Shown here piece after piece: positions 42,467 to 50,700 of a stretch of DNA of 57,944 nucleotides (the first letter of the stretch is position 1; every line of letters starts with the position of its first letter). This DNA comes from Xanthomonas sp. NCPPB 1128 (GTDB lineage: Bacteria > Pseudomonadota > Gammaproteobacteria > Xanthomonadales > Xanthomonadaceae): assembly GCF_001043115.1 (NCBI RefSeq), contig NZ_LFME01000033.1, positions 1-57,944 of the forward strand, given 5' to 3'. The position numbers were made by a program, and so were the translations under genes. The notes beneath the pieces were generated by a model. It made no database searches. It saw only the letters and a list, made by a program, of their open reading frames with translations, and was not told where the DNA came from.

Positions 42467-43031
42467 CCGAGCCGCTTGTCCACGTGCCGTGGCCATCCCA
42501 GCGCATGGCCAGATGTGTCTGGCCGGCCTCGCCGGCGACGAAGCCCAGCCGCGCATAAAGCCGCTGCGCCGCGGGGTTGGCGTGCAGCACATGCAGTGTC
42601 AGTGCGCGCCCGTCCGCACTCGCGAGCGCCTGTGCATGCGCGATCAGCGCGCCGCCGATGCCTTGGCCACGGCAGTCCGGCAGCAGGCTGATATCGACCA
42701 GGACGTGCGGATCCGCGCTGCGGTCCAGATACAGCCGACCCAGCCGCGCGCGTGCGTCTTCCACGATCAGGAAGTCGGCGCCGGGAAAATGTTGCAGATA
42801 CTGCGCATGCTGCAAGGCGAACTGCTGGTCGAGGAAGGCGCGCTTGGCCGGTTCCGGCCAGGGCACCGCGGCCAACTCGTCGCGGCGCGTGCTGGCGTAC
42901 AGCGCGCGCAGCCAGTCCAGGTCCTCTGCCTGCGCAGGACGCAGGACGATGCCGCGCGCGCCCAGTGCGGGCGGCGCGGCGAGCCCGGCGTCCCGCTGCG
43001 GAAAGCCAGGCGACGCGGCGATCGACATCAC
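42459..43031 (-). CDS. GNAT-family N-acetyltransferase
   Basis: A 190-residue acetyltransferase: IVLRPAQAEDLDWLRALYASTRRDEL at the start of the fold, LLPDCRGQGIGGALIAHAQ as the acetyl-CoA-binding Q/RxxGxG/A motif, and HVLHANPAAQRLYARLGFV as the C-terminal motif. It starts 7 bp after the stop of the first tail-collar gene on the same strand, so it is probably co-transcribed with the three collar genes and could modify one of their products or a shared partner (inference). Confidence 0.9.
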   Translation of the reverse strand: MMSIAASPGFPQRDAGLAAPPALGARGIVLRPAQAEDLDWLRALYASTRRDELAAVPWPEPAKRAFLDQQFALQHAQYLQHFPGADFLIVEDARARLGRLYLDRSADPHVLVDISLLPDCRGQGIGGALIAHAQALASADGRALTLHVLHANPAAQRLYARLGFVAGEAGQTHLAMRWDGHGTWTSGSVS

Positions 43032-43038
43032 ACCGGTC

Positions 43039-43575
43039 TCAGTTGAAGACCGGATAGTCGCCCTGCAGCGCGATGCAGAAGTTCACCGCCAGATACGGCT
43101 GCCGGTTCTCGTGCGCCTGGCCGGTGCCGGTAGGCATCAACATGGTCGGGGAGAACTGCTTGTCCGGCGCGACCGCCAGGAATGGCCGCTCGTTGTTGAC
43201 GTTCAACGACGACAGGGCCGCGCCGCTGACGGGCGTGCCGGTCTTCTTGGTTGGGTCGGCCTGCGAGTAAGCGTTGACGCCGTGTTGGTGCAGCGGGATC
43301 TGTGAACTCTGCAGGCTCACCGAGGCGGAGCCGACGTTGCTGCCCAGCGTATGCGGAGACAGGCCCGGTCCCTGGCCCTGCTGGCAGCCGGCGCGCGCGC
43401 AGAAGTTCGGCAACTGGAACGTGCTGCTGCCGTTGCCGCCATAGGCAACTCCCAGCAGCGAGAACAGGGTGGTGTTCTGCGCGATTGGCAGTACGGCGCC
43501 ATTGCACAGGGCCCAGCCATACGGGTTGTAGTCGAAGCCGAACAGCTGGATTTCGCCGATGTAGGGTTCGGTCAT
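43039..43575 (-). CDS. Tail-collar domain protein (microcystin-dependent/MdpB-like), paralogue 1
   Basis: A 178-residue protein with the phage tail-collar pattern: EPYIGEIQLFGFDYNPYGWALCNGAVLPI (residues 3-31), then YGGNGSSTFQLPNFCARAG, a Gln/His-containing loop and the end NFCIALQGDYPVFN. The final NFCIAL-G-(F/Y)P motif is shared with the two neighbours, with which it is only moderately similar elsewhere. It lacks the long fibre shaft of phage tail fibres. No signal peptide. Free-standing members are widespread and functionally undefined. Confidence 0.88.
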   Translation of the reverse strand: MTEPYIGEIQLFGFDYNPYGWALCNGAVLPIAQNTTLFSLLGVAYGGNGSSTFQLPNFCARAGCQQGQGPGLSPHTLGSNVGSASVSLQSSQIPLHQHGVNAYSQADPTKKTGTPVSGAALSSLNVNNERPFLAVAPDKQFSPTMLMPTGTGQAHENRQPYLAVNFCIALQGDYPVFN

Positions 43576-43634
43576 GAGCGGGTTCCTCCGATGGAACGGA
43601 TGCGTGCCGCAGCCGGGTCGGCGCGGCGCATGGA

Positions 43635-44162
43635 TCAGGCCTGCTGCGGGAAGATGCCGGTGGTGGCGATGCAGTACTGCACCGTCAACGTCGGCATGAC
43701 GTTGTTGTGTGGCTGGCTGCCGCCGGCGTACGAGGTGCTCTGCCCGGACATCGTCACCATGGTGGCGCCGGTGACGTCGCTGGCGTAGAACGCGGCACCG
43801 TTGACCGCGGCGGGCACCAAGCCGGCGGGCGCCGGTGCGGTCGCCGCGGCGGTGGTGGCCTGGGCAGTATGCGTGTGCGCCGGCATCTGCAGGTCGACCA
43901 ACGTCACCGTCTCGGTACCGGCGCGCTGGCCGAGGACGTAGTTGTTCAAGCCCGGTCCCTGGCCCTGGTGGATCGGCAGGCGCCCGCGCAGGTCCGGCAC
44001 GCCGAAGGTGCTGGTGCCGTTGCCGCCGTACGTGGTGCCGAGCAGCAGGTACAGCGGCTCGTATTCGGAGATCTGCAGCAGCGAGCCATCGCAGGCCTGC
44101 CAGCCCTGGGGAGTGCGGCCGAAGCCGAACATGCGGATTTCGCCGATGAATGGAGTGCCCAT
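43635..44162 (-). CDS. Tail-collar domain protein, paralogue 2
   Basis: A 175-residue protein: TPFIGEIRMFGFGRTPQGWQACDGSLLQI, YGGNGTSTFGVPDLRGRLPIHQGQGPG (the canonical GTPDLRGR-type collar block), LPAHTHTA, and the end QYCIATTGIFPQQA. An Ala-rich stretch (ATTAAATAPAPAG) lies in the loop. It is the middle of three tandem paralogues with 59- and 67-bp spacers. Confidence 0.88.
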   Translation of the reverse strand: MGTPFIGEIRMFGFGRTPQGWQACDGSLLQISEYEPLYLLLGTTYGGNGTSTFGVPDLRGRLPIHQGQGPGLNNYVLGQRAGTETVTLVDLQMPAHTHTAQATTAAATAPAPAGLVPAAVNGAAFYASDVTGATMVTMSGQSTSYAGGSQPHNNVMPTLTVQYCIATTGIFPQQA

Positions 44163-44229
44163 ATGGTCCTTCCTGGTCGATGAAGCGCCGCGCGCAGACA
44201 GCGCGCCCTGCGCCCGAGTGCGGAGACGC

Positions 44230-44781
44230 CTAGTTGCGCGAAGGGAAGATGCCGGACAGCGCGATGCAGAAATTCAGCGTGGTGTACGGCTGCAGGTTCG
44301 GATGCGCCTGGCCGCCGCCGCTGTTGGCGATGGTGGACTGCGCCAGCGGCACCATCGTGCCGGGCGCGGCATACAGCGCATGCGGTGTGCCTGGCCCCGG
44401 GTTGACGACGTTGTTCGCGAACAGGCGTCCGGTCGGCACACGGTTGTCGCCGTTGGCGCTGCTGCAATCCATGATGTGCAGATGCGCGGGCAGGTTGTCG
44501 CCCACCAGCGTCACCGTCTCCGCGCCGGCGGCCTGCCCCAGCGGCACCGCGGGTGGTTGCCACGCGGGGTCGACCGACGGCCCATAGCCCATGGGCGTAC
44601 GCCCACGCATGTCCGGCAAGCCGAACGTGGTCTTGCCGTCGCCGCCGTAGCGCGTGCTGAGCAGACTGAACAAGGCCTGGTTCTGATTGATCGGCAGCAA
44701 TTGCCCGTTGCATTGCGCAAAATACTTCGGCGCAAACGCGAAACCGGTCAGCATGATCTGACCGATGAAGAACTCGCTCAT
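44230..44781 (-). CDS. Tail-collar domain protein, paralogue 3
   Basis: A 183-residue protein, the first of the three in transcription order: EFFIGQIMLTGFAFAPKYFAQCNGQLLPI, YGGDGKTTFGLPDMRGRTPMGYGPS, LPAHLHIMDCSS, and the end NFCIALSGIFPSRN. Three paralogues in a row with the same ends and divergent loops suggest a duplicated family whose loops diversify, possibly adhesin or fibre tips. GGGGGGAGAT precedes the start on the minus strand. Confidence 0.88.
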   Translation of the reverse strand: MSEFFIGQIMLTGFAFAPKYFAQCNGQLLPINQNQALFSLLSTRYGGDGKTTFGLPDMRGRTPMGYGPSVDPAWQPPAVPLGQAAGAETVTLVGDNLPAHLHIMDCSSANGDNRVPTGRLFANNVVNPGPGTPHALYAAPGTMVPLAQSTIANSGGGQAHPNLQPYTTLNFCIALSGIFPSRN

Positions 44782-45047
44782 GCGGATCTCCCCCCCGGAG
44801 TTGGTGGCGACCGACCTCGTGTCGGGCGCCGCATTACTTAATCACGACTTGCGCGACATGCAAGCGACGATTTTGCTGAACCAGACAGACGTGACGCATT
44901 TGTTGCTTTACGTGACGTCCGACTTGTTGTTCCAATAGCCGCGCAACGCGCGTGGCCGATGCTTGTCGGGCCGATGTTCCGCGAAGTCCGAGGCACCAGG
45001 ATGGCTGCCAGCGCCCATGGGGTGGCGCGATTTAGGGGAATCGAAAT
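44782..45047. other. Divergent promoter region of the collar genes and the autotransporter
   Basis: A 266-bp gap, AT-richer than its surroundings, with GTGACGCATTTG and CGTGACGTCCGAC direct-repeat-like motifs around 44889-44930. No ORF, REP or recognised operator is seen. It must hold the promoters for both directions, making joint control of the collar genes and the autotransporter possible. Confidence 0.5.
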
Positions 45048-48000
45048 ATGTCTACGAAATACACCGCGTCGAGCGGCGTGCGCTTGACGCTGCGTTGGCT
45101 GATGGCGCTGTTGTTGCTGGCGGTGTCGCAGGTCTGTCTGGCCGCCGGACCGTTCTGTACGACGCCGCAGACCGCGACCATCAACTCGGGCCAGTCGGTG
45201 ACGTTCGACGTCAGCAATTGCGACAATCCCGTCGACAACTTTGGCATGAGCGACGGTTCGCAACCCTCGCACGGCAGCGCTGTCCTCACCGGTCAGCTCG
45301 ATAGCGCCGGCACTCAACGGGTGACCTATACCAACAACGGGGACGGCGCGACCTCGGATACGTTCTATCTGCTCGACAGCGAGACTCCTGCCAACCAGAT
45401 CGTCTTCAACATCACCATCAACCCCACGCGGCAAGCCAGCATCGCGGTCTCGCCGTCCAGTGCCAACGAGGACAGCGGCACGGCCTTCGTCTACACGGTG
45501 ACGCTGAGTCAGACCAACAGTTCGCCGACCACGGTGAACCTGACCCGCAGCGGGACCGCCACCAGCGGGACCGACTATACCGGCGCGGTCAGCAGCGTCG
45601 TGGTGCCGGCCAACGCGTCCTCGGCCAGCTTCAGCATCACCCCCGTCGCCGACACGACGGTGGAACCCGATGAGACGGCGATCTTCAGCGTCGCCGGCGG
45701 CACCGGCTATTCCGTCGGCAGCCCGTCCAGCGCCACGGCCACCATCGTCAACGACGATTTCCCGGTCGCCAGCATCACGGTCTCGCCAGCCAGCGTGACC
45801 GAGGATGGCGCCCCCAACCTGGTCTACACCGTCGCGCTGAGCCAGCCTTCGCCGTCGGCGCTCTCGATCGGTTTCAACGTGGGCGGTACCGCCACAAACG
45901 GCACCGACTACGCCACGATCAATTCGCCCTTGGTGATCGCGGCCGGCCAGACCAGCGGCACCATCACCGTCAACCCAACGCCGGACACGACCGTCGAACC
46001 CGACGAGACCGTGGTGATCAGCCTCAATGCGGGCAGCGGCTATACGGTCGGTTCGCCGAACAGCGCCACCGGTACCATCCTCAACGATGACCAGCCGGCG
46101 TTGTCGATCAACGACGTGCCGGTGAATGAAGGCGATTCCGGCACCACCAGCGCGACCTTCACCGTGTCGCTCAGCCAGCCGGCCGCCAGCGGCGGGGTCA
46201 GCTTCAACATCGGCACGGCCGACAATACGGCAACCGCGGGCACCGACTACATCGCCGCCAGCGTGACCGGGATGACCATCCCGGCCGGCAGCAGCAGCGC
46301 CACCTTCACCGTGCAGGTCGTCGGCGACACGCTCAACGAACCCAACGAAACCTTCTTCGTCAACGTCACCAGCGTCAGCGGCGCCACGGTCACCCGCGGG
46401 CAGGGAGTGGGCACCATCGTCAACGACGATGCCGTGCCGGCGCTGTCGGTCGGCGACGTCAGCGTCGCCGAGGGCAACAGCGGTACCACCACGGCGACGT
46501 TCACCGTCAGCCTCAGCGCCGCCAGCGGCCAGACCGTCACCGTCAACTACGCGACCGCCGATGGCACCGCCACCGCCGGCAGCGACTATGTCGCCCGCTC
46601 CGGTACGCTGACCTTCGCCCCCGGCACCACCTCGCAGGGCGTGGCGGTCACCATCAATGGCGACACCACCGTCGAACCGGACGAAACCTTCAGCCTCAAC
46701 CTGTCCGGGGCCAGCAATGCCACCATCGCCCGTGCCAGCGCAACCGGCACCATCCTCAACGACGATGCGGTGGTGACGGTCTCGCCGGCGTCACTGCCCG
46801 CCGCCACCGCAGGCAGCGCCTACAGCCAGACCCTGCTCGCCAGTGGCGGCACTGCGCCGTACAGCTTTGCCATCATCAGCGGCGCGCTGCCGGCCGGGTT
46901 GACCTTGAGCAGCACCGGCGTGCTGTCCGGCACACCGACTGCCAGCGGCAGCTTCAACTTCACCGTGTCCGCCACCGACAGCGGCACGCCCACCAGCGGC
47001 AGCCGCGCCTACACCCTGACCGTGGCCGCACCGACGCTGACCCTGCCGGCGACGACATTGTCCAACGGCACCGCCGGGCAGCCCTACAGCGCGGCGATCA
47101 CCCAGGCCAGCGGCGGTATTGCGCCGTATACCTACACGGTCAGTGCCGGCGCCTTGCCGGCCGGCGTCACCGTCAACAGTGCCAGCGGCGCGCTCACTGG
47201 TACCCCGACCGTGGCCGGCAACTTCAGCTTCACCCTGACCGCCACCGACAGCACCTCCGGGACCGCGGGACAGGCGGCGCGCAGCTATACCCTGGCGATC
47301 GTTTCGCCGACCTTGACGGTGGCTCCGTCCGCACTGCCGTCCGGGACCGCGGGTACCGCCTACAGCCAGACGCTGAGCACCAGCGGCGGCACGGCGCCCT
47401 ACACCTACGCGCTCAGCTCCGGTGCCCTGCCTGCGGGCCTGAGCCTGAGCAGCGCCGGTGTCCTATCCGGCACCCCGACCGTGGCCGGCAGCTTCAGCTT
47501 CGTCGTCGGCGTCACCGATGCCGGTGGCTTCGGCGGCTCGCATGCCTATGCCCTGTCCATCGTTGCGCCCGCGCTGACCATCACGCCGTCGACCCTGCCC
47601 GCGGCGGCGATCGGCGCCAGCTACAGCCAGGCGCTGAGCACCAGCGGCGGCACTGCGCCGTACAGCTATGTGCTCAATGCCGGCGCCTTGCCGAGCGGGA
47701 TGAGCCTGAGTGCCGGCGGTGTGCTGTCCGGCACGCCGACCACGGCTGGCAATTTCGCGTTCACCGTGCGCGTCACCGACGCTAACGCCTTCACTGCGGC
47801 GCAGGCGTTCACCCTGACGGTCGCGTCGCCGACGCTCACCCTGGCCCCGCCGGCACTGCCGGCCGGTACCGCGGGCAGCGCCTACAGCCAAGCACTCAGC
47901 GCCACCGGCGGGACAGCGCCCTATAGCTACAGCATTGCCACCGGCGCACTGCCGGCCGGATTGAGCCTGAGCGCCGCTGGCGTGCTGTCCGGTACCCCGA

Positions 48001-50093
48001 CCCAGGCGGGCAGCTTCGCCTTCACCGCCACCGTCACCGACAGCACCGCCGGGGTTCCCGGCCAAGCCAGCCGCAGCTATACGTTGAGCATTGCCGCGCC
48101 GACCCTGATCGTGGGTCAGCCGACCTTGCCGGCCGGCACCGCGGGCACGGCGTACACCCAGACCCTGAGCGTCAGCGGCGGCGCTGCGCCGTACAGCTAC
48201 AGCGTGGTCAGCGGCGCGCTGCCGACCGGGCTGAGCCTGACCCCGGCGGGCGTGCTGTCCGGCACGCCGAGCGCTGCTGGCAGTTTCGCCTTCAGCCTCA
48301 AGGTGAGCGACGCCAACGGCTTCTCGGTCACGCAGGCCTACACCCTGACCATCGCCTCGGCGGTACCGGCACCGGTGGCGGCGAACGACACCGGCGCCAC
48401 GCTGGTGGATACCCCGCTGACCCTGGAGGTGACCGGCAACGACACCGGCAGCATCGACAGCATCGCCATCGCCACCGCTCCGAGCCATGGCACCGCGACG
48501 GTCGAAGGCCGGCGCCTGGTGTACACGCCGGCGGCCGGTTACGTGGGTGTGGACAGCGTGGCCTACACCGCCGTCGGCGCGGGCGGCAGCTCGGCGCCGG
48601 CGACCGTCACCATCACCGTCAACGCCCGCCCCATCGCGGTGTCGGCGACAGTGCCGGCGGTGACCGGACAGGCGCAGACCGTGGACGTCACCCGTAACGC
48701 CACCGGCGGTCCGTTCGTGGCCGCTGCCGTGGTCGCGGTGCTGCCGGCCAACGCCGGCACCGCCACGATCACCCGGGCCGCCGCCAAGGCCGCTGGTGTG
48801 CCGACGGCGGCCGCGGACGACGGTCCGGGTTTCGTGCTGACCTTCGTGCCGAACCCGGCCTTCTCCGGCAACGCCACGGTGCGCTTCACCCTGTCCAACG
48901 CGTATGCGACCTCGGCCGCGGCGGACATCGTGTTCGTGATCGCGCCGCGCCCGGATCCGACTCAGGATGCGCAAGTGCGTGGTTTGATCGACGCGCAGGC
49001 CGAATCGACCCGGCGCTTCGCCAAGGCGCAGATCGACAACTTCCAGCGCCGCCTGGAAGCGACCCACCGTGGCGCACGCGGCTTCGACAACGGGATGAGC
49101 TTCCAGGCCACCTCGCACTGCCGCCAGCGCGACCGCACACTGCAGAGCGATCGCAACCTCGACGCGCAAGCGTGCGATCCGGCCAATCGCGACCTGCGTG
49201 ACGGCGCCATGGACGGCTGCGCCGATACCGCGTCGGCAGCGCAGCGCGACACCGCGGCAGGCGACCTCGGTCTGTGGGTGGGCGGTGCGATCCGCTCCGG
49301 CAGCCTGGACAAGCAGTCGCAGCGCGCCGGCGTGGATTTCCAGACCGATGGCCTGAGCCTGGGTGCCGATTACCGCGTCTCCTCGGCCTTCGCGCTCGGG
49401 GCGGGCGTGGGTTGGGGCCGCGACGACAGCGATGTCGGCCGCGACGGCAGTCGCAGCAAGTCCACGGCGTACACGCTGGCGCTGTATGCCAGCTATCACC
49501 CGGGTCAGACCCTGTTCTTCGACACCTTGGTCGGCTATCAGCTGCTGTCCTACGACCTGCGCCGCTACGTCACCGACAACGGCGCGCTGGCCGAAGGCGA
49601 CCGCAGCGGCCACCAGTGGATCGCGTCGCTGTCGGCCGGTGCCGACCTGCAGCGCGGCGATTGGCAGATCACCCCGTATGCGCGGGTGGACGCCGCGCGC
49701 GCCACGCTCGATGCCTACAGCGAAGCGGCGATGGCGCCGTATGCGCTGCGCTACGAAGACATGGACGTGGCCACCACCACCGGCAACCTCGGTCTGCGCC
49801 TGGAATGGCGCCGGCAGATGTCCTGGGGACGGCTGACGCCGCAGTTCCGGCTCGAGTACCAGCACGACTTCCAGGGCCGTGGCGACGCCACGCTGGGGTA
49901 TGCCGACATCGTCGGCGGCACCCTGTACCGCACCGGGCAGACGGTGTACGACCGCAACCGGCTGATGCTGGGCGTGGGCGTGGTGTTCAGCACCGACCAG
50001 GGCCTGTCCACGCGCGTGGAGTATCGCGGCGTCACCGACGGTGACAGCGGCAGCGACCAGACCTGGATGTTCAACGTCGAGAAGAAGTACTGA
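45048..50093 (+). CDS. Large autotransporter with Calx-beta and Ig-like (He_PIG) passenger
   Basis: A 1681-residue type V secreted protein. The signal peptide ends near CLA-AG (residue 33). Passenger: an N-terminal unit with two Cys (about 34-130), four Calx-beta domains (about 131-240, 242-348, 351-461, 464-572, each closing with a NDD calcium motif), six He_PIG repeats of about 88 residues (576-1104, each with a GTPT or GTPS close), a cadherin-like domain (VAANDTGATLVDTPL, about 1106-1195), one further beta-rich domain, and a helical linker with three Cys. An autotransporter barrel fills about 1406-1681 and ends NVEKKY. AGGGGAA precedes the ATG. A surface adhesin is likely. Confidence 0.9.
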   Translation: MSTKYTASSGVRLTLRWLMALLLLAVSQVCLAAGPFCTTPQTATINSGQSVTFDVSNCDNPVDNFGMSDGSQPSHGSAVLTGQLDSAGTQRVTYTNNGDGATSDTFYLLDSETPANQIVFNITINPTRQASIAVSPSSANEDSGTAFVYTVTLSQTNSSPTTVNLTRSGTATSGTDYTGAVSSVVVPANASSASFSITPVADTTVEPDETAIFSVAGGTGYSVGSPSSATATIVNDDFPVASITVSPASVTEDGAPNLVYTVALSQPSPSALSIGFNVGGTATNGTDYATINSPLVIAAGQTSGTITVNPTPDTTVEPDETVVISLNAGSGYTVGSPNSATGTILNDDQPALSINDVPVNEGDSGTTSATFTVSLSQPAASGGVSFNIGTADNTATAGTDYIAASVTGMTIPAGSSSATFTVQVVGDTLNEPNETFFVNVTSVSGATVTRGQGVGTIVNDDAVPALSVGDVSVAEGNSGTTTATFTVSLSAASGQTVTVNYATADGTATAGSDYVARSGTLTFAPGTTSQGVAVTINGDTTVEPDETFSLNLSGASNATIARASATGTILNDDAVVTVSPASLPAATAGSAYSQTLLASGGTAPYSFAIISGALPAGLTLSSTGVLSGTPTASGSFNFTVSATDSGTPTSGSRAYTLTVAAPTLTLPATTLSNGTAGQPYSAAITQASGGIAPYTYTVSAGALPAGVTVNSASGALTGTPTVAGNFSFTLTATDSTSGTAGQAARSYTLAIVSPTLTVAPSALPSGTAGTAYSQTLSTSGGTAPYTYALSSGALPAGLSLSSAGVLSGTPTVAGSFSFVVGVTDAGGFGGSHAYALSIVAPALTITPSTLPAAAIGASYSQALSTSGGTAPYSYVLNAGALPSGMSLSAGGVLSGTPTTAGNFAFTVRVTDANAFTAAQAFTLTVASPTLTLAPPALPAGTAGSAYSQALSATGGTAPYSYSIATGALPAGLSLSAAGVLSGTPTQAGSFAFTATVTDSTAGVPGQASRSYTLSIAAPTLIVGQPTLPAGTAGTAYTQTLSVSGGAAPYSYSVVSGALPTGLSLTPAGVLSGTPSAAGSFAFSLKVSDANGFSVTQAYTLTIASAVPAPVAANDTGATLVDTPLTLEVTGNDTGSIDSIAIATAPSHGTATVEGRRLVYTPAAGYVGVDSVAYTAVGAGGSSAPATVTITVNARPIAVSATVPAVTGQAQTVDVTRNATGGPFVAAAVVAVLPANAGTATITRAAAKAAGVPTAAADDGPGFVLTFVPNPAFSGNATVRFTLSNAYATSAAADIVFVIAPRPDPTQDAQVRGLIDAQAESTRRFAKAQIDNFQRRLEATHRGARGFDNGMSFQATSHCRQRDRTLQSDRNLDAQACDPANRDLRDGAMDGCADTASAAQRDTAAGDLGLWVGGAIRSGSLDKQSQRAGVDFQTDGLSLGADYRVSSAFALGAGVGWGRDDSDVGRDGSRSKSTAYTLALYASYHPGQTLFFDTLVGYQLLSYDLRRYVTDNGALAEGDRSGHQWIASLSAGADLQRGDWQITPYARVDAARATLDAYSEAAMAPYALRYEDMDVATTTGNLGLRLEWRRQMSWGRLTPQFRLEYQHDFQGRGDATLGYADIVGGTLYRTGQTVYDRNRLMLGVGVVFSTDQGLSTRVEYRGVTDGDSGSDQTWMFNVEKKY
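46774..48358 (+). repeat. Six tandem He_PIG-coding repeats
   Basis: Six in-frame repeats of about 260-270 bp inside the autotransporter gene, each encoding TLxVxPxxLPAGTAG-x-YSQ, SGGTAPYSY, GALPAGLSLS-x-GVLSGTP and a TLTxASP end. DNA identity between copies is high enough to allow slippage or recombination, so repeat number may vary between strains. Confidence 0.9.
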
Positions 50094-50100
50094 CGCTTTA

Positions 50101-50655
50101 AGCCCCTCTCCCACCGGGAGAGGGGTTGGGGTGAGGGTCTGGCGCGAAGCGTCTCGCGATGGTTGGGCGCACGAGGCTGTGCTCATACCCTCATCCGCCC
50201 CTGCGGGGCACCTTCTCCCGATTGGAGAAGAGAGCGGCTAGCCCCTCTCCCGCCGGGAGAGGGGTTGGGGTGAGGGTCCGGCGCGAAGCGTCTCGCGATG
50301 TTCGGGTGCGCGAGACTGCGCCCGGACCTCATCCGGCCCTTCGGGCCACCTTCTCTCGATGGGAGAAGGGAACAGCTAGCCCCTCTCCCACCGGGAGAGG
50401 GGTTGGGGTGAGGGTCTGGCGCGAAGCTTCTCGCGATGGTTGGGCGCACGAGGCTGTGCCCATACCCTCATCCGCCCCTGCGGGGCACCTTCTCCCGGTG
50501 GGAGAAGGAGACGGCTAGCCCCTCTCCCACCGGAAGAGGGGTTGGGGTAAGGGTGCGGCGCGAAGCGACTCGCGCAGTTTTGGGTGCACGAGGCTGTGCC
50601 CGTACCCTCATCCGCCCTGCGGGGCACCTTCTCCCGATGGGAGAAGGGAAGAGCC
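50101..50655. repeat. Tandem palindromic array, four copies of a 138-139 bp unit
   Basis: Units start at 50101, 50240, 50378 and 50517. Each has AGCCCCTCTCCCACCGGGAG, TTGGGGTGAGGGT, GGCGCGAAGCGTCTCGCG, GCACGAGGCTGTG and CACCTTCTCCCGATGGGAGA, that is, both palindrome families (CCCCTCTCCC and CTTCTCCC) alternate. The array fills nearly all of the 607-bp gap between the autotransporter and recC genes. The upstream extension of the recC frame (50584-50700) lies within it and is not coding. Confidence 0.95.
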
Positions 50656-50686
50656 TCGCGCAAAGGCGCCGCACCCGCGCATCCGG

Positions 50687-50692
50687 CACAAT
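50687..50692 (+). promoter_or_regulatory. -10 element suggesting a leaderless recCB transcript
   Basis: CACAAT within CCGGCACAATGCCC ends 8 nt before the recC ATG. There is no Shine-Dalgarno at the start and the region upstream is the repeat array. It has the same geometry as at rlmI and rmuC. No clear -35 is seen. Confidence 0.38.
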
Positions 50693-50700
50693 GCCCGCAC

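Noticed and set aside
42179-44781. Prophage remnant explanation for the tail-collar genes
   Set aside because: No capsid, sheath, tape-measure, lysis or integrase sequence, no att-like repeats and no tRNA nearby; free-standing collar proteins are known.
47463-50186. 907-codon open frame antisense to the autotransporter gene
   Set aside because: It is a shadow created by GC-rich third positions; the composition (Arg/Gly/Ala/His with no domain) and overlap with a clear real gene rule it out.
50101-50655. CRISPR-like tandem array upstream of recC
   Set aside because: Units are near-identical over their full 138-139 bp and belong to common intergenic palindrome families.
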